From Desulfotruncus alcoholivorax DSM 16058 (GTDB lineage Bacteria > Bacillota > Desulfotomaculia > Desulfotomaculales > Desulfallaceae): 64,000 nt of DNA. This document shows, piece after piece, positions 51,763-62,900 of the stretch (position 1 is its first letter; each line of letters starts with the position of its first letter). The position numbers were made by a program, and so were the translations under genes. The notes beneath the pieces were generated by a model. The model ran no database searches. It saw nothing but the letters and a program-made list of their open reading frames with translations, and was not told where the DNA came from. Location: contig NZ_AUMW01000002.1 of the NCBI RefSeq assembly GCF_000430885.1, positions 62,001-126,000 on the forward strand, in the 5' to 3' direction.

Positions 51763-52689
51763 TTGAGTCAGGGCCAAAATGATTTAATTGCGATAAAGAC
51801 GGAATTGGCAGAGATTAAAAAAGACCTTTCACAAAATAACTATGTTTGTGATGATATAACCGCTACAGTATTGTATATGACCGAAAAAATGAACAAGCCT
51901 CTCCTGATTGAAGGGCCTGCCGGAGTGGGTAAAACGGAACTGGCCAGGTCTTTTTGCGCGATGCGCGGCCGCGAATTGATTAGGTTACAGTGCTACGAGG
52001 GCTTGGATGAAACCAAAGCGATTTATGAATGGAATTATAAAAAACAACTGTTGTACATTCAAGCGGCCGGTCACAATAAACACTGGGAGCATCTTGAGAC
52101 TGATATTTTCAGCGAACCTTACCTATTGGCCCGGCCGTTGTTACGGGCGTTAATATCCCCCGTTCCGTCAGTCCTTCTGATTGATGAAATAGATAAAGTA
52201 GACCAGGAATTTGAAGCGATGCTGCTGGAATTGCTTGGCGAATGGCAAATTACCATACCGGAATTGGGTACAATCAGGGCTCAGCAGCCTCCCACGGTTT
52301 TTCTTACCTCCAACCGCTCCAGGGAACTATCTGAAGCACTAAAAAGAAGATGCCTGTATCTTTATCTGGATTACCCTCCCCCCGAAAGGGAGAAAGATAT
52401 AATTATTAACAAAGTTCCCGGTATTGAGGAGGAGCTGGCCCAACGGGTTGTCGCATTTGTTGAAGCAGTCAGGGGTCTTGATCTCCATAAACCTCCCGGT
52501 ATTTCAGAGACAGTAGACTGGGCGGCGGCACTGCGACTGGCCGGTCTTGACAGCATTGATACACGGGCGGTTAATTTAGCAGGCAATACTTTATTAAAGT
52601 ATCAAACTGATGTCGAGCAAATGATTGAAAAATATCATGCGGGTCAATTAATGAAGGGGGCTTCTCCATATGGTAAGAAAGGTTGGTAA
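51763..52689 (+). CDS. MoxR-family AAA+ ATPase
   Basis: This 308-residue ATPase has Walker A IEGPAGVGKTELARSF near residue 50, Walker B VLLIDEIDKVDQEFEAMLLELLG near 143, and sensor TVFLTSNRSRELSEALKRRCLYLYLDYPPP near 188. MoxR proteins act as chaperones that load or mature metal enzymes together with a VWA protein, and the VWA gene follows at once. Starts at TTG behind GGGGGTGAA. Confidence 0.92.
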   Translation: MSQGQNDLIAIKTELAEIKKDLSQNNYVCDDITATVLYMTEKMNKPLLIEGPAGVGKTELARSFCAMRGRELIRLQCYEGLDETKAIYEWNYKKQLLYIQAAGHNKHWEHLETDIFSEPYLLARPLLRALISPVPSVLLIDEIDKVDQEFEAMLLELLGEWQITIPELGTIRAQQPPTVFLTSNRSRELSEALKRRCLYLYLDYPPPEREKDIIINKVPGIEEELAQRVVAFVEAVRGLDLHKPPGISETVDWAAALRLAGLDSIDTRAVNLAGNTLLKYQTDVEQMIEKYHAGQLMKGASPYGKKGW

Positions 52690-52691
52690 AT

Positions 52692-53858
52692 ATGCTTGAC
52701 CGGGTACTGAACCTGGTTTGGTTGCTCAGGGAGAACGGGGTTACCGTTTCGACCCCTGAAATTATTGACGCTTTAACTGCCCTGACAGTTATACCTGTTT
52801 ATGATGAAAATACCGTTAAAAGCATATTGATGGCTTCTTTAATCAAAAACCGCGATCTCTCCGGAATATTTGACCAGTTGTTTGAAAAAGCATTTCAAAC
52901 GTATAGATTGGGTCAATCCTCCCGGGATAACAAAGAGTTTACTGGTGAAGCGGGTGATAATGACCCGGCCACCGGCAGAGAGGGTACGCCCGGGGCTGGA
53001 AACGGGGGCGGGCCGGGAGGAACTTCAGATTCAGGGGAAAATATTACGTATGGCAATGGTAAGACCACAAGGTCAATAGCTGCTAAAAAAAATAACGTCT
53101 ATCTGCCGGGAGAACAGTCATTAGGCAAAGTTCCTTTTATTGCCGCCACCAACCGGCAAAAGAGAGAGCTGCTGGCTCTGATCAGACAATTATCAAAAAA
53201 GATGGCCGCTAAGAAAGGTACCCGGCACGAAAGGAAAGGGCAGATTTTAAATTTCCGTAAACTATGGAGAAACAGCATGGCCAGTGGTGGAGTTCCACTG
53301 CAATTGACCTGGCAAAGAAGGCGCTATAATAAGCCCAGACTATTTTTAATTTGTGATTTTTCCAATTCAATGACCGGCTATCTTCCCTTCGTACTGGAAT
53401 TCGTTTTTACCTTTGCCTCAGCTTACAGTACCGTAAAGGTTTTTGGGTTTGTAGATTCTCTGGAGGAAATAACAAGTAAAATCGACCCGGTCAACATAAA
53501 AAGTTCAGTCGAAAAAATCTGCTCCGAAGCGAAAATAGTCAGGCGAGGGATGACGGACTACGGTAATGCTTTTAAAGGCTTTTATCGAAATCATAGAAAC
53601 GAGCTTACCGGCAAAAGCGTTATAATTGTTGTCGGAGATGGCAGGAACAACTATTTTGACCCCGGGACTAATGTTTTGGAAAAGTTACGGAATATGGTAT
53701 TAGCTATTTACTGGTTGAATCCCGAGGATAAAAACTTTTGGGGAATGGGTGACAGCTTTATCAGTGTTTACCAAACCCGTTGCGATGGAATCTACGAATG
53801 TAAAAACCTTAGCCAGTTAAGGGACTTTGTTGATCTGCTAACGGTAAGGCTTAATTAA
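52692..53858 (+). CDS. VWA-domain protein of the CoxE family
   Basis: This 388-residue protein has an N-terminal helical part (residues 1-80), a Gly/Pro/Asp-rich linker of about 60 residues (GTPGAGNGGGPGG), and a C-terminal VWA domain with the MIDAS motif CDFSNSM near residue 225. CoxD/CoxE-like pairs mature molybdenum or other metal enzymes. The target is not encoded next to it. The ATG at 52692 follows the MoxR stop by two bases. Confidence 0.88.
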   Translation: MLDRVLNLVWLLRENGVTVSTPEIIDALTALTVIPVYDENTVKSILMASLIKNRDLSGIFDQLFEKAFQTYRLGQSSRDNKEFTGEAGDNDPATGREGTPGAGNGGGPGGTSDSGENITYGNGKTTRSIAAKKNNVYLPGEQSLGKVPFIAATNRQKRELLALIRQLSKKMAAKKGTRHERKGQILNFRKLWRNSMASGGVPLQLTWQRRRYNKPRLFLICDFSNSMTGYLPFVLEFVFTFASAYSTVKVFGFVDSLEEITSKIDPVNIKSSVEKICSEAKIVRRGMTDYGNAFKGFYRNHRNELTGKSVIIVVGDGRNNYFDPGTNVLEKLRNMVLAIYWLNPEDKNFWGMGDSFISVYQTRCDGIYECKNLSQLRDFVDLLTVRLN

Positions 53859-53935
53859 TTATTGCCATAGCTCATTTCGACCTGTATTCTTGCATTTAAT
53901 CATTACCGCAACCTGGCAATCATTGAGCTTTCAGA

Positions 53936-54586
53936 TTATTCAGGCATAATGTAAAAGAGCATCATAAAATAATGGGTTACGCTGCCGGCCACGATAAACA
54001 GGTGAAAGATTTCGTGGAAGCCGAACCGGTTGGGGAAAAAATTAAAACACTTGGTGGCATAAATAAGGGCCCCTGCGGTGTAGGCCACCCCGCCCGCCAC
54101 CATCAAAATGATACCGCCCAGCGGAATGGTTTTAACGAGCATGGCGAAGGGCACCAGGGCAATCCAGCCCATTGACAAATAGAAAGCAGTGGAAACGGCC
54201 CGCGGTGCGTTGAGGAAAAATATCTTCAAGATGATCCCGGTCAACGCCAGTGTCCAAACGGCTATCAGCATTATCCACTTCCAGGCTCCGCCCAAACCAT
54301 AGAAAAAAACCGGCGTGTAAGACCCAGCAATCAATATATAAATAGCGATATGGTCAATTTTTCTAAGGCACAATTCCTTATGGGGAGACGTCTTAATCCA
54401 GTGATATAAAGAACTGGCCCCGTAAAGCAGCACCAGGCTGGTTCCATAAACTGTCATCACCAAAAGTTTAACCGGTTCGCTTTTGGCGGAGATGACCAGA
54501 AACACCAGTCCGGCGATGGCGGTTAAAAATGCGATAAAGTGGGTCAAAGTATTAACGGGTTCTTTCATACCCAGGATACTTTTCAT
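53936..54586 (-). CDS. hemolysin III/TrhA family membrane protein
   Basis: This 216-residue PAQR-like protein has seven predicted helices. Family motifs are NTLTHFIAFLTAIAGLVFL near residue 12, GASSLYHWIKTSP near 55, IDHIAIYILIAGSYTPVFF near 75, and FHEIFHLFIVAGSVTHYFMM near the end with the metal-site His residues. It is predicted to affect membrane lipid/energy state. It is convergent with the VWA gene. Confidence 0.93.
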   Translation of the reverse strand: MKSILGMKEPVNTLTHFIAFLTAIAGLVFLVISAKSEPVKLLVMTVYGTSLVLLYGASSLYHWIKTSPHKELCLRKIDHIAIYILIAGSYTPVFFYGLGGAWKWIMLIAVWTLALTGIILKIFFLNAPRAVSTAFYLSMGWIALVPFAMLVKTIPLGGIILMVAGGVAYTAGALIYATKCFNFFPNRFGFHEIFHLFIVAGSVTHYFMMLFYIMPE

Positions 54587-54664
54587 TTAATTCCCCGCTT
54601 TCCATATTTAAATAATATTGCTTAAGTTATTATAAGTTATTATAAGCCAAGGACAAGAAAAAAT

Positions 54665-55852
54665 TTACGTGGTTACCAAGCTGAGAAAGTTCTCATTAAG
54701 ATTTGGTTTTAACAAGCTCAAGGGGATTTTAATTTCCGGCATACCGGCCGCATAAGGCGCAATCTCGTATTCGCCGAAACAAACCACCAGGTTATCCCCG
54801 TCTATATAATAATTTTGGTTATCGGAGACGGATTTAAAGCCCATGTCGCCTTCAAAGTAGATGCCATCGCCATTTTGCAGGCTCAACCGGATCTGCCGGT
54901 TTATTTCCCGGTTAATGATCGATTTGTAATCAACGTTTTCTTTAAATAAATCCCGGAGAGTTAAAAGCCGGTTATTTTTGGTATCAATATTGTAATAGTC
55001 CTTCCAGGCCATACCGTGCGCGCCTCCGGTAAACTCGTAAGTTTCCACCGCCAAAGATAAAACGCTGCCGGTGGTCACTTGATCATAGCTGATAAACAAT
55101 TCCAAAGGTATTGGAGGGCGGCCGTTGCTTTTAACGTAATTTTCATAATCCTGCACATTCTTAGCCATATCCGCTTTGGCCTTGTCAAATTTATCCATAA
55201 TCTGCCGGTTTAATTCTTTTTGCCAGGCAGTATCTTGCAAACCGGAGATAACGGGAATCTGCGCGGTTATTTTCAATGTAGCGCTTGTTGATTCAATTTT
55301 TCGGGTTGTTACTTTCGGAAAAGGTGCCGGCGGTACATCGCCGGGGCTATAAACCAGAACGCACTGGGTAGGCCCGCTCCACCGCACATGATAATCCAGG
55401 GCCTCCGCCACCCAACGCGCCGGAAGGTAATAGCGGCCGTTCTTTATTAGCGGCGCTACATCCATAGCAATAGTCTTGTTGTTCACAAACCGGTCTTGTT
55501 GTACGCCTCCGTCTCCCGGGCTGCCGGCAACCGTGAGGGACCGGTCACCGGCTTTCATACTGATTCTGATGGTACGGTCACTACGATATGTTAAAGCAGC
55601 GACTCCAGATCCCTTATCCCACTGGATGTCTTTATCCGCCACACCCAGGGCCTGGGCTAAATATCTTATGGGCACGTAAACCCGGTCATTGGCGATAAAT
55701 GGAGAGGCATCCATCGTCAACACCCGGTCATTTACTTTATATTTGGTGCCGGCCAGCTGAAAAACCGCACTGTTTGTTGTAGCAGCCAAAGCACCGCCGG
55801 TTAAACATAAACCAAGGCACCCGGCGATAACGGCAACCAACACTCTTTTCAT
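54665..55852 (-). CDS. secreted protein with stalk domain and DUF4163/DUF3298
   Basis: This 395-residue protein has a signal peptide (MKRVLVAVIAGCLGLCLTGG then ALAA). A copper-amine-oxidase-N/stalk domain covers about residues 30-170 (FIANDRVYVPIRYLAQALGV, IKNGRYYLPARWVAEALDYHVRW). A DUF4163-like part follows from about 190, then DUF3298 (YEFTGGAHGMAWKDYYNIDTKNNRLLTLRDLFKE ... YEIAPYAAGMPEIKIPL). This pattern is the surface part of RsiV-like proteins, here without an anti-sigma segment. Function is unknown. AAGGGGAAA precedes the ATG. Confidence 0.85.
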   Translation of the reverse strand: MKRVLVAVIAGCLGLCLTGGALAATTNSAVFQLAGTKYKVNDRVLTMDASPFIANDRVYVPIRYLAQALGVADKDIQWDKGSGVAALTYRSDRTIRISMKAGDRSLTVAGSPGDGGVQQDRFVNNKTIAMDVAPLIKNGRYYLPARWVAEALDYHVRWSGPTQCVLVYSPGDVPPAPFPKVTTRKIESTSATLKITAQIPVISGLQDTAWQKELNRQIMDKFDKAKADMAKNVQDYENYVKSNGRPPIPLELFISYDQVTTGSVLSLAVETYEFTGGAHGMAWKDYYNIDTKNNRLLTLRDLFKENVDYKSIINREINRQIRLSLQNGDGIYFEGDMGFKSVSDNQNYYIDGDNLVVCFGEYEIAPYAAGMPEIKIPLSLLKPNLNENFLSLVTT

Positions 55853-56044
55853 TATATAGATTTCCCCTTTCCATTAATGGATCTGTTCAATAAAAACCCC
55901 TTTTATATGTTTGGTCGATGGAATAGGAGAAAAAGTTCCTCTGCATTCAGAAAAAAAACCGTGCACATACATTTCCACCCGGGCGAACCAACGATCCTGT
56001 AAGCAATACTGCTAAAATCATTAAAAATTTATCGTTTGGCATCC

Positions 56045-59000
56045 TTACCGAATCTTCCGCTTCCTGTTTTCCAATTCACGCTGCAAACGCGCCAGTACCG
56101 TATCAGCTGCAAGCTCGCTCCGGCGCACCTTCATGCTGTCCGCCACCCGGCAGGCAGCGTCAACGGCCGCCCGCCCCAGGATGCGCGGCGCCAGCATATG
56201 GGCCTTACTGCCGACATTAGGTATTTGGCAGTCAAACAGCATATGCCGGGCAACCGGCCTGAGCACGTCCGCCGGCAGCTCGTTAACCAGAATCTTTTCC
56301 CTTTCCTGCACTAAAGAATCAATCTCCCGCAGCAACGGCCAGAAGTACGCCCCTTCACCCGCAGCTCTCTTTTTGACTTGAAGCAAATCGCAAATAACTA
56401 AAAAATCCAGCATTTCCTGGGTGTGCGCAGCACGTATATTTTCCCGCTCGATGCGGTCCGCGGTCAGACAGGCAGCAAATTCTTCCCCGGCCATCCGCTC
56501 AAGAACGGTTCGCAGCGGTTCAATTTCGGCTTCGGCAAGCGTTTCCTCTTCAGTCAATTGCAGTCCTTTAAGGTCGTCCCAGGAACGGATAAACCGGACC
56601 TCGCGGCCGCCGTTTTCTCCGCGGCAGGCAGCGGCGTAACCCACCATTTCGACGCCGTCCAGACCGGGCACCTGAACGGCTATCCGCCGCACGCATCCGG
56701 GCAGTTCAAAAATCTTCCAGTGTTCCAATAAGGCATCAAAATAAGTGTCGCCGTAAGATGCAAAATGCAGGCGGGTGCCGCCGGCCAGACCCTCTTCGTA
56801 CAGGTCGCGGGATACCGTGAGTACGACGCCCTCCGGAATGTTTTCAATACCTGCAACAGTCAGCGTTTTTTTATCGCTTTCCGCCGCAGCCGCGCACCCC
56901 AAATCACACAAGTAGCGCGACTCGCTTAAAGCTTCCCATATCGCGGCCAGATCGACCGGAGCAGGTTTACGGCTACTTTCCCGGGCCATGCGCATGTAGA
57001 TTTCATAGAGTTCCCGGGGGTTAATCTCCATGCTCTCCGTGCGCTCGCGCTGCTCCCTGAACCTTTGCTCCGCCCTGGCCATCAATTGATCCGAAGACAG
57101 TTCCCCTTCCGCCAGCCGGCGGAAATCTTCCGGCTCCACCGGCAGCAGCGAAAACTGCTGCGTACCCACGATCATGTTGGCCTGAGCCAGGCGTGACAGC
57201 AGACGCCCGTAAACAATCTCCTCGGCGCTGCCGGCATAGCAAAGGTTCAAAATGTAAATATCGGTGTGTTTTTGACCTATGCGGTCAATACGGCCGATGC
57301 GCTGCTCGATTTTCATCGGGTTCCAACCAAGGTCATAATTAATTAACAAGTCGGCCGATTGCAGGTTTAAACCTTCGGCAGCCGCATCGGTACAGACAAG
57401 GACGTCAATTTCACCGCGCAGGAAGCGCTCTTTAACATCTTCCCGGTCTACGCGGATCACCCGTCCGGTGACCGGGTCAAAACACTCGGCACCCTGACCC
57501 GAGTAACCACCGGTCAACATCCCGGGGTCGGCCTGGCGCAGCCGGTTGACAATATCCGTTAACGTGTCGTAAAAACGGGTGAAGATAACGGTTTGCCTGA
57601 TCCGCCCGGTTTGGCGGTTCCGCCGCTGGTCTAGCGTGTTTAAAAGCACCAGCATCTTGGATGAAAGACCGCTGAGATCCGCCATCTCCGCCAGCATTTC
57701 TTTTAGTTGCTTTTGCTCCCATTCCAGATCGGCCCGGTTGCGGTTCTTCAGTAAGGATTCAACGGCCAGGGTGTCGTCTTCTTCCTCCCCTTCAAAGACC
57801 AATTCCTGCAGTGCAGATAACCCCGGTTCGGACTCCTCCGATTCGATAATCAACCGGTACCGCAACGTAGCCTCAACTTTGTGCAAGCGCCGCTGCAGCG
57901 TTTTGCGGATGGCGTAAAAACTTGACGCGAACCGAAGGCGCAGAAAACTGAGCAGGAAGCTCATCATTTGCCTGGTCTGGCTGTCCCTGCCGGCGCGCAT
58001 TTGTTTAACCAGCCCGCTACAGTATTTTTCCAGCCGGTCATAAACATGTTTCTCCCGGGGATTGAAAGTAATGCGAGGTATCTGCTGAATGTGCCTCCGG
58101 GCCAGGTTTTGCTGCAATTGCCCGCTGTCCCGGTAAACTTCCAACAGCCGCCTGGTATGCCGCAGCATCACCCGCGCAAGCGGCGACGCGCTGAAAATCA
58201 AACGGCGGACCAAATCGCGGTCCCGGCCCCGGGGAATGCGCCCGTATTCAAGCCACTGCCGGACCACTGCCCGAATGCGCCCGTCAACGACGATCTCCTC
58301 CAAAAAGCGCCATAGCACCGGGTCTTGGTCTTGAATGGCACTTACCGCGCGCCGTAAGAATTCCCACTCCGATTCCCCCGGATCCTGTCCGTGCACCAAT
58401 TTACCCATAACCTCGTAATACTGCAGCGCCAGCGTCGGGTCATGCTGAAACGCACCCACCCTGTTGGTCAACGCCAGCAGGTCACACACTTCCACGGCGT
58501 TTATCTGCATGGGTGTGGCTGTGGCCAGCCACAGCCCGCGCGCTTTATTTCTGACAAAATCACGAACGGCGGTGTATAGGTGCACAAAGTCCGGGTGAGC
58601 ACCCGGCCCGCCGCCGGGGTTGCGCCGCCTGGCGGCGTGCGCCTCGTCCACCAGGACAATGTCGTAGGCTTTCGCGTCGATCAGGGCCGCCGCCCGCTCG
58701 CTGCGGGCCAGCAGCCCGGTGGACATGATCACCAGGTCGGGTTCATAAATGGACGAAGACATCCGGCTCTCATCCACCGGGAATATGTACTCGTGGGCCG
58801 GCTCCGGCATCGTGCGCACCCGGCCGAAGGACAGCAGCACCTTAGAAGCCATCTGGCGCTGCCACTGTATGGTCAGGCCGGCCGGCGCCGCTATAAGTAT
58901 ACGTTTCACCAACCCCGCAAGGTACAAGGAACGAAAGGCCAGCCCCGCCTCGATGGTCTTCCCCAGGCCCACCTCGTCGCACAACAGGTATGAATACGGC

Positions 59001-59956
59001 CACGTTTCCACCAACCGGCGCACAACAACGGCCTGATGCGGCCAGGGCGCCACCGGCGCGGTCTCCATGCCCACCAACCGGCCGCCCGGCATTCGGGGTG
59101 CGTCCCGCAGCACGGCAAAGCGCAGCCGCTCCAGTGTTGAAGGCGGTTTAACCGTTACCGGCGCTGCGCTGCTGCCGTCAACTTCCACCGGCCGCTCGAT
59201 TCCCCCGGCCAGGCGCACCAGCCGCCGCTTAACCGCTTCCGGCAGCGTCAGCACCGGCAGGTGCGGAACCCGGCCCAGCCACAGGTTCTCAAACGATTCA
59301 ACCGCCTCATCAACCCGCAGGCGGTCCGTTTCCCCCCACCAGTCGCAGTGCAGGTCAATATTTTCTGCGTTCAAAACAAGCGCCGTTTTAGATTCGTTTA
59401 ACGTGCCCGACCCGTAAAGCCGGTTGCCGAACTCGTCGTGCATGACAAACCACTTTTCATGCACGTAGCCGTCGTCAACCGCATCCGGGGGAAGCGGTTC
59501 TTTGGTTTCACCGTGCACCCGGAAGGCCACCCGCACTTCCAGGTACCCGTGCGCCACCATCCAAGCCAGCAGGACCATGCCATTTTTTACACCCTCGGGC
59601 CAAGTTGCCGGCTGGTCAATTTGCTCGTTCAACCGCGCTTCCAGCCGCTGCGCGTCGCCTTCCAGGATAGCCTTCACATCGCCGGGTTCCAGGTCGGCGC
59701 CAACAATGAGCCGCATTTTGCCCTGCCGGCCCACAAAGGTGGAAAACCCCCGGGAAGCGGCGGCCAAAGAAGACGACCTGAAGTAACCGGCCACGCGGTC
59801 GTAACGCGCCGCCAGGTTAAGCGCAGGTATGTAAAAATCCTGCAGCATGTCCACCGGCCGTCCGCCGATCATGGTGGAAGAGGTCTTGTATGAAAGGAGC
59901 CAGCGTTTAGACCGCAGGCCCCTGTTGGTTAAAGAAGAACCGGCTTGTTCCGCCAT
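56045..59956 (-). CDS. PLD-domain SNF2-family helicase (defence-associated)
   Basis: This very large protein of 1303 residues has an N-terminal phospholipase-D-like nuclease part (about 30-230) with the HxK site VHEKWFVMHDEFGNRLYGSG near residue 165. A SNF2/RapA-type helicase follows: DEVGLGKTIEAGLAF near 327, LVDEAHAARRR near 437, LATATPMQINAVEV near 485, and the C-terminal motif VI EQRIGRIDRIGQKHTDIYIL near 885. The last ~350 residues are not assigned. The ATG at 59956 follows GAGGGG. It is 33 bp after the DUF1156 methylase on the same strand. The pairing is that of antiviral helicase/methylase loci such as Hma. Confidence 0.9.
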   Translation of the reverse strand: MAEQAGSSLTNRGLRSKRWLLSYKTSSTMIGGRPVDMLQDFYIPALNLAARYDRVAGYFRSSSLAAASRGFSTFVGRQGKMRLIVGADLEPGDVKAILEGDAQRLEARLNEQIDQPATWPEGVKNGMVLLAWMVAHGYLEVRVAFRVHGETKEPLPPDAVDDGYVHEKWFVMHDEFGNRLYGSGTLNESKTALVLNAENIDLHCDWWGETDRLRVDEAVESFENLWLGRVPHLPVLTLPEAVKRRLVRLAGGIERPVEVDGSSAAPVTVKPPSTLERLRFAVLRDAPRMPGGRLVGMETAPVAPWPHQAVVVRRLVETWPYSYLLCDEVGLGKTIEAGLAFRSLYLAGLVKRILIAAPAGLTIQWQRQMASKVLLSFGRVRTMPEPAHEYIFPVDESRMSSSIYEPDLVIMSTGLLARSERAAALIDAKAYDIVLVDEAHAARRRNPGGGPGAHPDFVHLYTAVRDFVRNKARGLWLATATPMQINAVEVCDLLALTNRVGAFQHDPTLALQYYEVMGKLVHGQDPGESEWEFLRRAVSAIQDQDPVLWRFLEEIVVDGRIRAVVRQWLEYGRIPRGRDRDLVRRLIFSASPLARVMLRHTRRLLEVYRDSGQLQQNLARRHIQQIPRITFNPREKHVYDRLEKYCSGLVKQMRAGRDSQTRQMMSFLLSFLRLRFASSFYAIRKTLQRRLHKVEATLRYRLIIESEESEPGLSALQELVFEGEEEDDTLAVESLLKNRNRADLEWEQKQLKEMLAEMADLSGLSSKMLVLLNTLDQRRNRQTGRIRQTVIFTRFYDTLTDIVNRLRQADPGMLTGGYSGQGAECFDPVTGRVIRVDREDVKERFLRGEIDVLVCTDAAAEGLNLQSADLLINYDLGWNPMKIEQRIGRIDRIGQKHTDIYILNLCYAGSAEEIVYGRLLSRLAQANMIVGTQQFSLLPVEPEDFRRLAEGELSSDQLMARAEQRFREQRERTESMEINPRELYEIYMRMARESSRKPAPVDLAAIWEALSESRYLCDLGCAAAAESDKKTLTVAGIENIPEGVVLTVSRDLYEEGLAGGTRLHFASYGDTYFDALLEHWKIFELPGCVRRIAVQVPGLDGVEMVGYAAACRGENGGREVRFIRSWDDLKGLQLTEEETLAEAEIEPLRTVLERMAGEEFAACLTADRIERENIRAAHTQEMLDFLVICDLLQVKKRAAGEGAYFWPLLREIDSLVQEREKILVNELPADVLRPVARHMLFDCQIPNVGSKAHMLAPRILGRAAVDAACRVADSMKVRRSELAADTVLARLQRELENRKRKIR

Positions 59957-59989
59957 AATATCCCCTCGCATAATCATCCACGGTTTGCT

Positions 59990-62900
59990 TTACAGCCCGT
60001 ATAAGATCGCCTCGGCTTCCTTGCGCAGCTGCTCGCCGGCCATTTCCGCCGCCCAGATGGAGAGCAGGTCCATAATCACCCGTTCCCGCCCCTGGGCATG
60101 CCGGCCCAGGTAAGCGCGGGCCACCGGCACATCGCCTGCCCGGTAGGCCAGGATTACCCCCTGGAGGATATCCCACTCGGTCTGCGGGTTTTCCACCCGC
60201 TTCGGGTTGCGCTCCTCGGGCAGCGCCAGGCGCAGCTTGGAGCCGCGGCGCAGCAGCGGCGCGTGGTACCCGCCTTCTTCATTGCCGCTGCGCCCGGTAC
60301 GCCCGCCCCGGCTTTCGTCGTTGATGCCGATCATACGGTCGCTTACCGCGTACCCGGCGGCCCGGCCCTCCAGCCTGATGTTGAGCGAGCGCGACAGGTT
60401 CAGCGCCTCGTCATAGGAAAATTCAGCCAGGCCGAAGATGCCAAAAAGAGTCAGGGCCATGGCGGCCTCGGGGTTAAGATCGCTCACCTGCAGGCGCCCC
60501 TTGGTCAGGCGGGCAATCTGGTGCTGGGCCACCACCGCGCTGGCTTCGTTCATTGCCCTGACCGGGCTGACCGGCTCGTCCCCGTCCAGCACCGGCCAGT
60601 TTTCAGACAGCACGTGCAGCGCCCGGCCATAGCCGGCCACCATTTCATCCACCGGGTTCAGCCGCAGCGGCTCAAATTCCTGCAACCCCCGGCGCACAGC
60701 ATCGCGGATAAGCCGGGCCACCCCGGCGCCGCCGAAGCCGGTCCAGGTGGAAGGCGCCCTATTGGTGGAATTTCGTTTTCGGCAGGTCAGGAAGATGGAA
60801 CTTGCGGCAGAAGCATTTTCCATGATGTGCTGTGATTTGGCAAATTCGGATTCAACCGGAAATGAAGATGTGATTGTCCACCCGCTGTCTATCAGCGACC
60901 GCGTCAGAGCTTCCCAGGCTGCCTGTGTTTTATGGGTGAACATGATGGTTAAAATACCGTCATCTTTGAGGACGCGCCGGCACTCGGCGAAAATCTCCTC
61001 CATCAAGCGCTCGTATTCCTCAGCCGCCCGGGCGGCGGAACCGTCACGCGCCGGGTTGGCCACGGCCTCGTCTCTTTTGTCGGTCAATCGCCGCCTGAAG
61101 AGGTCGGGGTAAAGGTCGCTCAAGGTGCGCTTCTGCCAGACATAATAGTAATCGGACAATTCTGCATACTGCACATTGTTGTAATACGGAGGATCCATAC
61201 AAACAAGATCCACCGAACAGTCCGGCAGTTCGGTATGGGCGGCAGTTCCACAACGTATAGTTACCGGCGGTGCCGCCCCCATCAGCCTTTCATGCAGAGG
61301 TGCTGCCAATTCAGCTATTCCCGCGTAAGCATCGAGCACCTGGGCAAGCCCCCAGGCTGCTCCCGAATTGGGACCGGTGTAAACCATTTCACCAAAAGTC
61401 CATTTTAATGAAAAATCATGCCTTCCGAATGTTCCTGACACGATTGCGCGCTGGGGTATCCAACGGGTCTGCTGGCTGTTGTAATCAACGCATTTATCAA
61501 TCATAAACTGCAGGTAAGTAACCACCGCCCGGCCGCGTTCAGGGCCGAGTTGCTGAATGATCACAGGCTTTAGCCGGTTTAGTTCCTCAATTAAAATGAG
61601 GTGCCCCAAAAGCTGGCGCGGGGTGAACATATCACACCAGCGGTTCATACCAACACGCAGGGGTTCCATAGTCTTGTGACCCCGGGGAATGTTCTCTGTG
61701 GGTATCAACCCCTGCCGCTCCCATTCGGGCCAGTTCTGCCGGAGGCGTTTTTCCGCCTCGACCAGGGCCTTTAAGTCCTGTTCATTGGGCGGCCGGAAAA
61801 AGCGAACCTTTTCCGTTTTATTTGCACCGGCCTTTTCACCGCTCTTGTAACGCTGTATAGCACCGTTTTTGTCCAGCTTGGGCTGGTGGCGCACAGCCGC
61901 CACGCAGTAAAGCCGGTCCCGCCACCTGCCGTGCGGCGACTCACCCCGGGCCTGGGCCTTGATTTCCTCGGCGGGGATGGCCTGGCGGCAGTGGACGCAG
62001 GTGCCGACGCCACCGCTGACCGTGGCAAAATTGGGGTCTTCCCCCCTCGGCCCCCGGCCGCCTTTCAGTCGATAAGTTTCAAACCAGACCTTGCCGCCTT
62101 TTCTCTGGCCGTCTGTTAAGATGCTAACGCCCCATTTTTCACCTTCTTTAGCAAGCCAGCAGGTGTTCAGCAGCGGCGCCTCACCACCGCAGTGCGGGCA
62201 TACAACCTGCCGGGTGTAAAGATAGTCCACAGCTTCTCCTTTGTCGAAGTTGGCCACCAATTCCGGATACTTGCTCAGATGATTCTCTAATAATCGCCGT
62301 TCGTCCTGAGGCAATGCAAAAGTGCGAGGATACACGGGTTCTATCTTTTGCTCCAGGGCATTAATTAGTTGCTGACCCCATTTTTCAATGTCTTGAACTA
62401 AAGAAAGACCATAACGTGCCGGGTATTCAAGAGTAGCGTTCAGAATTACCGTTGCCACGGGATTTATGTCATTTGCGATAACACGATGTCCAAGGCGCAG
62501 CGCCTCAAAAGGAATAGATCCACCGCCGGCAGTTGGATCAAGAACTGTCAGACTCTCACCAATAAACTGGGCATGATGCGCATAAGCCCTGTTATAACCG
62601 TAAAGATCTTCCGCTTCCCACTTAAAATTGTCACCCAATATCTTTTTGACCCTGTCTGATTTACGAAACTCTATTCGTTCGTTAACATGTGACGGGTCGG
62701 CGGCCACCCGCCTTACTTCAATGCGCTGCCCCTTTTGAGGCCAGGGCTTTGGCAGCGGTTGAGAATCCCTGGTCCAGCGCACTATTACCGGGTGCTTACA
62801 AAGACCTTGGTCTGCATCGCAAAGCTTTTTTATAACTTTCAGATTATTGTCCCGGCGCTGTTGCTCTTTCTCCAGCAACTTGAGAACTGAATCATCACAA

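Noticed and set aside
56045-59956. Assignment of the helicase to a DISARM system
   Set aside because: DISARM needs a DUF1998 protein (DrmB), and its PLD protein is separate. Here PLD and helicase are fused and the methylase is of DUF1156 type.
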